Assembly (NCBI RefSeq): GCF_004138495.1
Contig: NZ_ML142862.1
Coordinates: forward strand, 139,090 to 152,820
Origin: Phytoactinopolyspora endophytica
GTDB taxonomy: Bacteria; Actinomycetota; Actinomycetes; Jiangellales; Jiangellaceae
Reading direction: 5' to 3'
DNA length: 13,731 nucleotides
The first letter of the stretch is position 1, and each line of letters begins with the position of its first letter. Below are positions 7,714 through 13,731 of the stretch, in pieces. The notes under the pieces were generated by a model, which was not told the DNA's origin, made no database searches, and saw only the letters and a program-made list of their open reading frames with translations. The position numbers were made by a program, and so were the translations under genes.

Positions 7714-7735
7714 TTCATGAAACGTGCCGTATCAT
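7714..7735 (+). promoter_or_regulatory. Regulator promoter -10 with adjacent TTCATGAA palindrome
   Basis: TATCAT (7730-7735) is a good -10 hexamer and ends six bases before the regulator's ATG at 7742, so the transcript would begin at the start codon (leaderless). No good -35 is visible. The 8-bp palindrome TTCATGAA (7714-7721), flanked by GAAAC on the left and followed by AC, lies just upstream of the -10 and could be an autoregulatory site. Confidence 0.4.
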
Positions 7736-7741
7736 GGCGCG

Positions 7742-8779
7742 ATGGATCGCACCGCGAATCGGACCACCGCGCGCGATGTCGCCGCGCGGGCAGGTGTTTC
7801 CCCTGCGACAGTGTCGAAGGCGCTGTCGGGCAAAGGACCAGTCCACCCCGAAACACGCGAGCGGATCATCAACGCCGCCCGCGAGCTGAACCTCAGATCT
7901 TCCCACCTCGAGCCGCCGCGGGGCGTCAAACCGCTCACGGTCGGGCTGCTCGCCAGGGAATCCTTCAACCGCCGACGTACAGCAATGGTAGTCCTCAGCG
8001 CCACCGCCGCCCTTGCCGAACGCGACATCGCGCTGCTGGCCCGAGAGGGGAACGGTGACGCGATCCGCGAGCAGAACACCGCCGAGGCCCTCCTTCACAA
8101 CGTCGACGGCATCCTCGTCGTCGGTGCCGACGGTGGCAGCTACACGCGTCCGCCGCTTCACGGCGATATCACAGTCCCCGTGGTCTATGTGATGGCGTCA
8201 TCAACCGACCCCGCCGACATCTGCGTCGTCCCCGACGACCGCGGCGGTGCCGAGCTAGCCATACGTCACCTCCTCTCCACCGGCCGGCGAGACATCGCCT
8301 GCATCCTCGGGCCAAGCCGTCAAGAGGCGGCGAAAGTCAAGTCTTCTGTGACCCAGGACATCCTCCGCGAGCACGGACTCACCCTCGCCGCCGATCCATT
8401 GTTCGGAACGTGGGACGAGCCCTGGGGCCGGCAAGCGACGCTCCAGTTGATGCATACCGGCGCACGCGTCGACGGCCTCATCTGTGGCAACGATCGACTA
8501 GCACGAGGCGCCGCGAGCGCGCTCCAAGCGCTGGGTCGATCCGTCCCCGAGGATGTCGGCATCATCGGATTCGACAACTGGGATGTCATGGTCGACGGCA
8601 ACCATCCGCGGCTCTCCTCGATCGACCTCAACCTCTCCGAAGTCGGCCGGGCGGCGGCCACCATACTCGCCGAGCAGATCAGCAATCCGACAAATGTCGG
8701 CGGCACCACGGTCATCGAGTCTCATCTCGTCCCGCGAGAGTCCACCGACGTTCTATCCCCCGTCTCACCCCGTCCCTGA
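7742..8779 (+). CDS. LacI-family transcriptional regulator
   Basis: A 345-residue DNA-binding repressor. The N-terminal helix-turn-helix spans about residues 8-30 (TTARDVAARAGVSPATVSK), followed by the hinge region. A periplasmic-binding-protein-like sensor domain (about 62-335) contains CGNDRLARGAASAL (248-261) and GIIGFDNWD (273-281), both hallmark LacI/GalR segments. I chose the ATG at 7742 because a -10 hexamer ends six bases before it and there is no ribosome binding site, suggesting leaderless translation; a GTG at 7724 is the alternative. It is divergent from the solute-binding-protein/GH2 unit and very probably controls it, with a sugar from that pathway as inducer. The inducer itself cannot be read from the sequence. 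Confidence 0.93.
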   Translation: MDRTANRTTARDVAARAGVSPATVSKALSGKGPVHPETRERIINAARELNLRSSHLEPPRGVKPLTVGLLARESFNRRRTAMVVLSATAALAERDIALLAREGNGDAIREQNTAEALLHNVDGILVVGADGGSYTRPPLHGDITVPVVYVMASSTDPADICVVPDDRGGAELAIRHLLSTGRRDIACILGPSRQEAAKVKSSVTQDILREHGLTLAADPLFGTWDEPWGRQATLQLMHTGARVDGLICGNDRLARGAASALQALGRSVPEDVGIIGFDNWDVMVDGNHPRLSSIDLNLSEVGRAAATILAEQISNPTNVGGTTVIESHLVPRESTDVLSPVSPRP

Positions 8780-8904
8780 CGAGATTACAGATGAGCAGAC
8801 CCGACGCGACGCGCGGCTACATAGCGGCGTACGCCTACTCCAATACGCAGGTGCCGGCCCCACCGCTGCGCAGGGCGAGTTGCGTGTTCCCCCGTACCCA
8901 TATC

Positions 8905-8962
8905 CCCATGATCATCAACGATTAGCCCGGCCATGGCGCGGCCCACGGTTGATGATCATGGG
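8905..8962. repeat. 15-bp perfect inverted repeat between the regulator and imuA'
   Basis: CCCATGATCATCAAC (8905-8919) and GTTGATGATCATGGG (8948-8962) are perfect inverted copies separated by 28 bases that hold a smaller GGCC/GGCC pairing. Each arm also contains the palindrome ATGATCAT. It ends five bases before the -35 of the imuA' promoter. It could terminate the regulator transcript, but no T-tract follows. A protein-binding site or a dispersed genomic repeat are alternatives. Confidence 0.65.
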
Positions 8963-8967
8963 ACAGG

Positions 8968-8996
8968 TTGACGGAGTCGAACATAGGTTCGACAAT
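8968..8996 (+). promoter_or_regulatory. Predicted promoter of imuA'-imuB
   Basis: TTGACG (8968-8973) and GACAAT (8991-8996) are separated by 17 bases. The -10 ends six bases before the ATG at 9003, so the message is probably leaderless. The SOS box fills the spacer between the two hexamers. Confidence 0.55.
8977..8992. promoter_or_regulatory. LexA-binding SOS box
   Basis: TCGAACATAGGTTCGA is a perfect TCGAAC-N4-GTTCGA palindrome, the LexA operator form known from mycobacteria and other Gram-positive bacteria. It lies between the -35 and -10 of the imuA'-imuB promoter and ends ten bases before the start codon. LexA bound here would block transcription until DNA damage. Confidence 0.92.
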
Positions 8997-9002
8997 TGAG
9001 GC

Positions 9003-9737
9003 ATGGTGGCGACGAAACGTCAACGAGCGGCGGCAGCATTGGCCCGCACGACCGGTGCCGAGGTTGACGTGATACCGGAGGACGCCGGCATACCGGTCCT
9101 GCCGGCGCTGCAGGGGTTGGTGCCTGAGCTGCGCCGAGGTCAGGCCGTAGAGGTGGACGACGCCGGGGTGCTCGCCCTGGCGTTGCTCGCCGGCCCTTCG
9201 CGGGCCGGCTCATGGTGCGGCGTCGTGCGGATGCCTGAGTGCGGAGTGGCGGCGGCCTCGGAACTGGGCTGCGACCTCGATCGGCTGCTGCTGGTCGACG
9301 AGCCGGGAGATCGGTGGGTCGATGTCACGGCCGCCCTGTTGGAGGCGGTCGACGTCGTGTTGCTCCGGCCACCTGCCCGCCCACCCACCGGCGTCGTCCG
9401 ACGGCTGGTGGCGCTGGCTCGCAAGTCCGGCTCGGCGCTGGTGGTCGTCGGCGCCTGGGAAGGATCGTCGCTGCGAATGCAGGTGGAATCGTCGTCATGG
9501 TCTGGCATCGACCAGGGCCATGGCCGTCTGCGTGGCCGTCGCGCCAAGGTCGTGGCCAAGGGGCGGCTGACCGGTGGACGCACCCGATCGTCCTGGCTAT
9601 GGCTACCGGGACCCGACGGTTCGATCAGCAGCGCCGAGCTCGCCTCGGTCTCGAGCATGCAGGAGCGGCTCGCCGCCAGAGCCGCGACGGCCGGCGCTGG
9701 CCCAGCCGAGGGAACCGACCCGGCAGAGGTGGCGTGA
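9003..9737 (+). CDS. imuA': ImuA' mutagenesis accessory protein (RecA/SulA-like)
   Basis: A 244-residue protein identified mainly from its place: behind a perfect SOS box and overlapping imuB. In mycobacteria ImuA' works with ImuB and the DnaE2 polymerase in damage-induced translesion synthesis and mutagenesis. The region PALQGLVPELRRGQ (about 34-47) and the strand-like VDVVLLRPPARPP (about 115-127) fit a degenerate RecA-like core; no Walker A motif is visible, as expected. The C-terminal 30 residues are Ala/Gly-rich and low in complexity. The start ATG has no properly spaced ribosome binding site but follows a -10 by six bases, suggesting a leaderless transcript. The TGA stop shares one base with the imuB ATG, implying translational coupling. 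Confidence 0.85.
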   Translation: MVATKRQRAAAALARTTGAEVDVIPEDAGIPVLPALQGLVPELRRGQAVEVDDAGVLALALLAGPSRAGSWCGVVRMPECGVAAASELGCDLDRLLLVDEPGDRWVDVTAALLEAVDVVLLRPPARPPTGVVRRLVALARKSGSALVVVGAWEGSSLRMQVESSSWSGIDQGHGRLRGRRAKVVAKGRLTGGRTRSSWLWLPGPDGSISSAELASVSSMQERLAARAATAGAGPAEGTDPAEVA

Positions 9738-11263
9738 TGGCACCGCCCCGAGCCCTGGTGCTCTGGTGCCCGGACTGGCCGCTGACGGCCGCCGGTGCCG
9801 ACCCGGCCGTCCCGGCCATCGTGCTGACATCCGGCCAGGTCTCGGCCTGCACGGCAGCAGCCCGCGCAACCGGGGTGCGCCGCGGGCAACGGCTCCGTGA
9901 CGCCCAGCGATACTGCCCCGACGTCATGGTTCTCGATGAGGACCCGGAGGGAGAGGCACGAGCGTTCGAACAGGTCGTGGCCGTCATCGAGGAGACCTGT
10001 CCCCGGGTCGAGGTGGTCCGCCCTGGGCTGGCGGCCATACCGGCGCGCGGACCGAGCCGGTACTACGGCGGTGAGCAGGTGGTGGGGAGCATGGTCCGCG
10101 ATGCCGTGCTGAGCCAGGACTTCGTCTGCGCGGTCGGGGTGGCCGACGGCACGTTCGCGGCCAACCTCGCGGCTCGGGCCGCGTTCGACGACGACGGCCT
10201 CCGCCTCGTCCCGTCCTCGTCCACTGCGGAGTTCCTGGCACCTCATCCGGTGTCTGTGCTGGAGATGCCGGAGCTGACCGGCGTGCTGGTCCGGCTCGGC
10301 ATCCGCACTCTCGGCGAGCTCGCGGCGCTTCCACCCCGCGACGTGCTGGCCCGGTTCGGGTCCGAGGGCGCCGTGGCCCATCGGCTCGCCACCGGCCAGG
10401 AGGCACGGCCACCGGCCGCCCGCACCGCAGACGAGGACCTCTCGGCACACCTCGAGTTCGGCCCTCCGGTCGAACAGTCCGAGCCCGTGGTCTTCGCCGC
10501 CAAGACCCTGGCCGATCAGATGCACGCCAAGCTGGCCGAGCGAGGGCTGGCCTGTGTGCGGGTCGAGGTGGAGGCCGGCACCGCTGACGGCGAGACCCGG
10601 TCCCGGCTATGGCGGCACGACGGCTTGCTGTCGAGTCTCGCAGTAGCCGAACGGGTCCGCTGGCAACTCGATGCCTGGCGCACGGCCGGACAGCTCACTG
10701 GAAACCTGACTCACCTGCGGCTGGCTCCGGACCAGGTGGTCATCGATACCGGCCGTCAGATGTCACTGTGGGGGCAGAGCGAGAACGATGAGCAGGTGGC
10801 TCGCGCCGCCACCCGTATTCAGGTCATGCTCGGGCACACTGCTGTGACCCGCCCCCGGCTGGCCGGCGGGCGCGGCCCGGTCGAGCGGGTGGTCCGGGTG
10901 CCGTGGGGCGACTCGGTGGTGCCCGCACTTCCCGCGGACCGCCCATGGCCAGGGCGGGTTCCGCAGCCGTCGCCGTCCGTCGTTCCTCCCAGTCCACGGC
11001 CGGCTCGGGTTCTCGACGCCGTCGGAGCACACGTGGCCGTCAGCGGTCGCTCCGTGGTGTCCGCGCCTCCCGCTCGGCTGATCGTCGGCAAGGAAGAGCA
11101 TGCCGTCACCGGCTGGGCGGGGCCGTGGCCGGTACGCGAATACTGGTGGGAACGGAGCCGGCGCCGGCGCTGCGCCCGCTTCCAGGTCTCCACCGATGAC
11201 GGCCGAGCCTGGCTGCTCGCCGTCGAGGACGGCCAGTGGTCGGTCGAGGCGGTCTATGCCTAG
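9737..11263 (+). CDS. imuB: ImuB, catalytically inactive Y-family polymerase-like protein
   Basis: A 508-residue Y-family (DinB-like) protein. The start ATG (9737) overlaps the imuA' stop by one base, with AGAGGTGG upstream; the frame is open much further upstream but only as an alternative frame of imuA'. The N-terminus reads LVLWCPDWPLTA where active polymerases have the catalytic D-x-D motif, and RGPSRYYGGE (104-113) replaces the second catalytic motif, so it should lack polymerase activity, as known for ImuB. A helix-hairpin-helix region follows (about 172-210, ending in LGELAALPPRDVLARFG). QMSLWG (341-346) matches the beta-clamp-binding motif. The Pro-rich stretch 400-425 precedes a C-terminal domain rich in Trp and Arg (460-500). 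It recruits DnaE2 and ImuA' to the clamp during the SOS response; dnaE2 is not adjacent here. Confidence 0.92.
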   Translation: MAPPRALVLWCPDWPLTAAGADPAVPAIVLTSGQVSACTAAARATGVRRGQRLRDAQRYCPDVMVLDEDPEGEARAFEQVVAVIEETCPRVEVVRPGLAAIPARGPSRYYGGEQVVGSMVRDAVLSQDFVCAVGVADGTFAANLAARAAFDDDGLRLVPSSSTAEFLAPHPVSVLEMPELTGVLVRLGIRTLGELAALPPRDVLARFGSEGAVAHRLATGQEARPPAARTADEDLSAHLEFGPPVEQSEPVVFAAKTLADQMHAKLAERGLACVRVEVEAGTADGETRSRLWRHDGLLSSLAVAERVRWQLDAWRTAGQLTGNLTHLRLAPDQVVIDTGRQMSLWGQSENDEQVARAATRIQVMLGHTAVTRPRLAGGRGPVERVVRVPWGDSVVPALPADRPWPGRVPQPSPSVVPPSPRPARVLDAVGAHVAVSGRSVVSAPPARLIVGKEEHAVTGWAGPWPVREYWWERSRRRRCARFQVSTDDGRAWLLAVEDGQWSVEAVYA

Positions 11264-11303
11264 GTGGCTCGTCGCCTCCCGGCATGCATACCAGGCACCC
11301 TGC

Positions 11304-12680
11304 TCATTCGAGAAGTGCGATCTGGTCCTCGCTGAGGATGACAGCCTGTCCCTGGTCGAGCACGGCGACATCGATTGACGGCCACCGCCCGATGAATCGG
11401 CCACCACGCGGCTCCCCGGTTTCGACATCGACCACGTGATACCAGAGCGAGGTCTCGGTGCCGTCGGTGACGAACCGATCGAACCGTGACAGGGCGCTCG
11501 TGACCACGGCGGTGTCGCCCGCGGACCATGCACCGAAGGCATCGGGGTCGTCCAGCTCCCACGCCGCGGCGCCGGTGCTGACGTCGTACATGGTCCCGTC
11601 GCTGCCGTAGAAATGAGACGACCAGGACCGGGATGCGTCGGCCGGCCCAGGTGTGGTGCCATCGACCTCATCCCGCGGGCCCTCCCACTCGAGCTCGGTG
11701 AGCGTGGCGGCATTCAGATCGACGTAAAACACGTGCACGAGGTCGTCGACCCGGTCGAATTCCCGCGCCTCGGCCGGCACCGCCAGATATGCCCGCTCTT
11801 CGGACACCGACCAGACGAGATCACACTCCGCCGATGGCACCTCACCCTGCCAGTCCAGCTGTACTTCCTGGTCCATCCGGAAGACGGTCACCTCCGCACA
11901 CGCCTGCCGCTTCCTGGCGAACACGAACTCACCGGTCGCTACCGGCACCCCTTCGGTCGTGATCTCCCGGACCACGTCCCCGTCACGGGTGTCCACCAAG
12001 CTCCAGATGCTCTCCCCGTCGTCGCGAAAGTCCCCGTTGAACACGACTGGGTAGACTCTGGCCTGGCGCAACGCGCCCGGCGGCGTCCGGGGAGGCTCGC
12101 CCTGGTCGGTGAAGCCGGCGCGGCCGACGTCGGGCAGCTCCCAGCGGATGTCGCCGTCGTCGAGACCGTACGCGACCAGTCGCTTCGGGTCACTGACCTC
12201 TCTCCCGTCGACGGCCGCCACGACGTGCCCCTCTTCCACGTCCACCGCCACCAACGTCGTAGCGCCCACATCGTCGGCTCCGGACAACACTTCCCACCGA
12301 ACCGAGCCGTCATCGTCGATGACGTGCAAGCCGTGGTGGTCGCTGTGAACCACCCCAGACGGGACCAGCGCGGCGATGGGCTCGAGCTGCTGGCTGTAGA
12401 CGTCGAACAGTTCCTCGCCGTCCTCACGACTTCGCACCGCCAACGAGTTCTGGTCGTCGCTGATCAGCAGACGGTCGTCGTCGTAGTCCAGCAGGCTCCG
12501 GCCGGAGAGGCCGCCCGACGTGACCGCATGGTCGACCACCCACACGGCATCGCCTCCCCTGCGGGCCGACCAGGCTGGATACGCCATGATCAACGCCGCC
12601 GCCAGGGCGACCACCATGATTCCGATGGTCACAACGGTCATGACCGCACGACGACTGAGACTCCGCTCCTGGTCAGACAC
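11304..12680 (-). CDS. Membrane-anchored protein with probable beta-propeller (PQQ-like repeat) domain
   Basis: A 458-residue protein of unknown function. The N-terminus has a short Arg-rich cytoplasmic stretch, then one hydrophobic segment (about residues 14-34), so most of the chain should lie outside the membrane. The rest shows repeated beta-strand blocks with an acidic turn and Trp, such as DDDGSVRWEV, LDDGDIRWELPD and VSTGAAAWELDD, the look of PQQ-like/quinoprotein beta-propellers. No catalytic motif is seen. The GTG start at 12680 has no ribosome binding site but lies six bases after TAACCT, suggesting a leaderless transcript; an ATG 13 codons in (MTVVTIGIMVV) is the alternative. It is convergent with imuB (40 bp between stops) and divergent from an acetyltransferase gene, so context gives no functional hint. 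Confidence 0.75.
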   Translation of the reverse strand: MSDQERSLSRRAVMTVVTIGIMVVALAAALIMAYPAWSARRGGDAVWVVDHAVTSGGLSGRSLLDYDDDRLLISDDQNSLAVRSREDGEELFDVYSQQLEPIAALVPSGVVHSDHHGLHVIDDDGSVRWEVLSGADDVGATTLVAVDVEEGHVVAAVDGREVSDPKRLVAYGLDDGDIRWELPDVGRAGFTDQGEPPRTPPGALRQARVYPVVFNGDFRDDGESIWSLVDTRDGDVVREITTEGVPVATGEFVFARKRQACAEVTVFRMDQEVQLDWQGEVPSAECDLVWSVSEERAYLAVPAEAREFDRVDDLVHVFYVDLNAATLTELEWEGPRDEVDGTTPGPADASRSWSSHFYGSDGTMYDVSTGAAAWELDDPDAFGAWSAGDTAVVTSALSRFDRFVTDGTETSLWYHVVDVETGEPRGGRFIGRWPSIDVAVLDQGQAVILSEDQIALLE

Positions 12681-12686
12681 CCGGAA

Positions 12687-12692
12687 AGGTTA
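12687..12692 (-). promoter_or_regulatory. Predicted -10 element of the beta-propeller gene
   Basis: TAACCT on the minus strand fits TAnnnT and ends six bases before the GTG at 12680, consistent with a leaderless transcript. A weak -35-like TCTGAC lies 16 bases further upstream. Confidence 0.35.
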
Positions 12693-12796
12693 ACAGCCGC
12701 CCAGGCCGGTCAGAGGCGCGTTCGATCACATCATCGCTGCTGTGAAGGTCCGAGCAGCTCGATCGGGTTCCGGCCAAATCCTCGTTCGGAGCACAG

Positions 12797-12802
12797 TAGA
12801 GT
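12797..12802 (+). promoter_or_regulatory. Predicted -10 element of the acetyltransferase gene
   Basis: TAGAGT fits TAnnnT and ends seven bases before the GTG at 12810, again consistent with leaderless transcription. I see no clear -35 and no ribosome binding site. Confidence 0.3.
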
Positions 12803-12809
12803 CGATGGC

Positions 12810-13415
12810 GTGGGAGAGATCGTGGTCCGCCCGGCTGAGCGTTCGGACCTCCCTTCGCTCGCTGACGCCCTGGCCGCAGCGTTCGGCCAGGACCCGTTCA
12901 TGCGCTTCCTCGTGCCCGGCGACGGCTACCACCGCAGGCTTACCGCGTTGTTCGCCTTCGAGTCCGTGCTGATCATCAGGGGGACCTGGGTGGCGGTGGA
13001 CGACGGCGAGATCAGCGGCGCCGCGCTATGGAGTCAACCGGGCCAGCATTCGCCGGGGTTCTTCCCGTCCGTACGGCACAGTCCGAAGCTCTTCCGCGCC
13101 TTCGGCAGGGCGCTACCGTCGGCACTGCGGCATTTCCGGATCATCGAGGGCGCCCATCCCAAGACCCCGCCGCACTGGTATCTGCAGACGATCGGAGCCG
13201 CTCGCCCGGGCCGCGGCGTCGGCGGGCGACTGCTGCGAGACGGTCTGGCCCGCGTCGATGCCGCCCGGATGCCGGCGTACCTAGAATCCTCGGCACCCGA
13301 CAACGTCCCGATCTACGAGCACTACGGGTTCCGCGTCACCGGCGAGATCCGGCTGCCCGGAGGGCCGGTGCTGATTCCGATGTGGCGCGATCCGCAGGTC
13401 ACACAGTCGCGCTAG
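12810..13415 (+). CDS. GNAT-family N-acetyltransferase
   Basis: A 201-residue acetyl-CoA-dependent acyltransferase. The GTG start at 12810 begins VGEIVVRPAERSDLPSLADA, the usual GNAT N-terminus; upstream in-frame codons are open but belong to DNA coding on the other strand. The acetyl-CoA-binding motif A is seen as RPGRGVGGRLL (132-142, the R-x-x-G-x-G type), preceded by HWYLQTIGA (122-130), and the C-terminal VPIYEHYGF (166-174) gives the conserved tyrosine and loop. The substrate is unknown; the family covers antibiotics, amines and protein N-termini. It is divergent from the beta-propeller gene, and its last 17 bases overlap the end of the convergent MFS gene. Confidence 0.93.
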   Translation: MGEIVVRPAERSDLPSLADALAAAFGQDPFMRFLVPGDGYHRRLTALFAFESVLIIRGTWVAVDDGEISGAALWSQPGQHSPGFFPSVRHSPKLFRAFGRALPSALRHFRIIEGAHPKTPPHWYLQTIGAARPGRGVGGRLLRDGLARVDAARMPAYLESSAPDNVPIYEHYGFRVTGEIRLPGGPVLIPMWRDPQVTQSR

Positions 13416-13731
13416 CGCGTCCCCGGGACCAGCCCACGACAACGAGAACCAGCGGCAGCGCGACGAGCAACGCTGCTATGGCGCTCAGACCCCCGTAGCC
13501 GACCAGACCCAAGATGACGCCCGACAGCCCGCCGGTCGTCGCTGCCGCCAGGTTCATCAACAGATCCGCGAACCCTTGTACACCCGGTCGTTCGGCGGCG
13601 GGCACCGATTCGGCGATCAACGTCGAGCCGGCGACCAGCCCGGCCGACCACCCCAGACCGAGCAGTATCAGCCCGACCACCAGCTGCCCCGTCGAGCCCC
13701 CGGCGGTGCCGGCGACGGCGGCCGCGGCGAT
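13399..13731 (-). CDS. MFS transporter, C-terminal fragment (window edge)
   Basis: The gene enters from the right edge; 110 residues up to the TGA at 13399-13401 are visible. They form at least three hydrophobic segments, including VVGLILLGLGWSAGLVAGST and GLVGYGGLSAIAALLVALPL, separated by a loop with AAERPGVQGFADLLMN. The G-W-x-x-x-x-x-x-G-S helix and R-x-x-V-Q-G-x-x-D loop are typical of the last helices of major facilitator superfamily drug/sugar exporters. The protein lies in the cytoplasmic membrane; the substrate cannot be inferred from this part. Its 3' end overlaps the acetyltransferase gene tail to tail by 17 bp. Confidence 0.85.
   Translation of the reverse strand: MAAAAVAGTAGGSTGQLVVGLILLGLGWSAGLVAGSTLIAESVPAAERPGVQGFADLLMNLAAATTGGLSGVILGLVGYGGLSAIAALLVALPLVLVVVGWSRGRASATV

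Noticed and set aside
9239..9736. Upstream extension of the imuB frame inside imuA'
   Set aside because: The translation is Arg/Gly-rich frame noise; ImuB homology starts at the ATG overlapping the imuA' stop.
9140..10525. Minus-strand open frame of about 460 codons across imuA' and imuB
   Set aside because: It is antisense to two well-recognised genes, has no ribosome binding site and its translation is low-complexity.
11264..11303. Terminator between the convergent imuB and beta-propeller genes
   Set aside because: The 40-bp gap shows no convincing stem-loop.
11613..12809. Upstream extension of the acetyltransferase frame through about 400 codons
   Set aside because: It is antisense to the beta-propeller gene and unrelated to GNAT proteins; the family-like part starts at the GTG at 12810.
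1..13731. CRISPR arrays, insertion sequences, attachment sites, rRNA or complete tRNA genes
   Set aside because: I looked for spaced repeats, transposase-like frames and RNA gene signatures and saw none.

Overview
The window is high-GC DNA (about two-thirds G+C by eye) with strongly G/C-ending codons. It carries an imuA'-imuB pair behind a perfect TCGAAC-N4-GTTCGA SOS box, a Tat-type lipoprotein solute-binding protein, a LacI-type regulator and several promoters that look leaderless. Together these point to a soil-type actinomycete. I cannot fix the genus from the sequence alone.

Left third (1-2.8 kb), all on the minus strand: two dihydrofolate-reductase-family (RibD C-terminal) proteins in tandem, the first cut by the window edge; an LLM-class flavin-dependent oxidoreductase; and an alpha/beta hydrolase with a complete Ser-Asp-His triad. 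Gaps of 115-240 bp separate these genes. The gap between the oxidoreductase and the hydrolase holds a protein-like fragment that may be the remnant of another gene. About 600 bp (2.77-3.37 kb) then holds no convincing gene.

Middle (3.4-8.8 kb): a sugar-utilisation locus. A LacI-family regulator (plus strand) is divergent from a two-gene minus-strand unit: a Tat/lipobox solute-binding protein and, 48 bp downstream, a 931-residue cytoplasmic-looking glycoside hydrolase of family 2. The intergenic region has a candidate LacI operator (AAACCGGTTT) inside a plausible promoter for the binding-protein gene. A second palindrome lies just upstream of the regulator's own -10 element. The likely logic is that the binding protein captures a glycoside, an ABC transporter imports it, GH2 hydrolyses it inside the cell, and the LacI protein releases the promoter when the sugar is present. 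The ABC permeases and ATPase are not in the window.

Right third (8.9-13.7 kb): a 15-bp perfect inverted repeat, then an SOS-controlled imuA'-imuB pair (mutagenic translesion-synthesis accessory factors, overlapping by one base). No dnaE2 follows. Convergent to imuB is a membrane-anchored protein of probable beta-propeller type and unknown function. Divergent from that is a GNAT acetyltransferase, whose 3' end overlaps by 17 bp the end of an MFS transporter running off the right edge.

Most genes belong to familiar families. I do not see a clear new multi-gene system. The points most worth a second look are the regulatory regions (leaderless promoters, operator and SOS architecture), the permease-less sugar locus, the long GH2 C-terminal module and the gene fragment near 1.8 kb.
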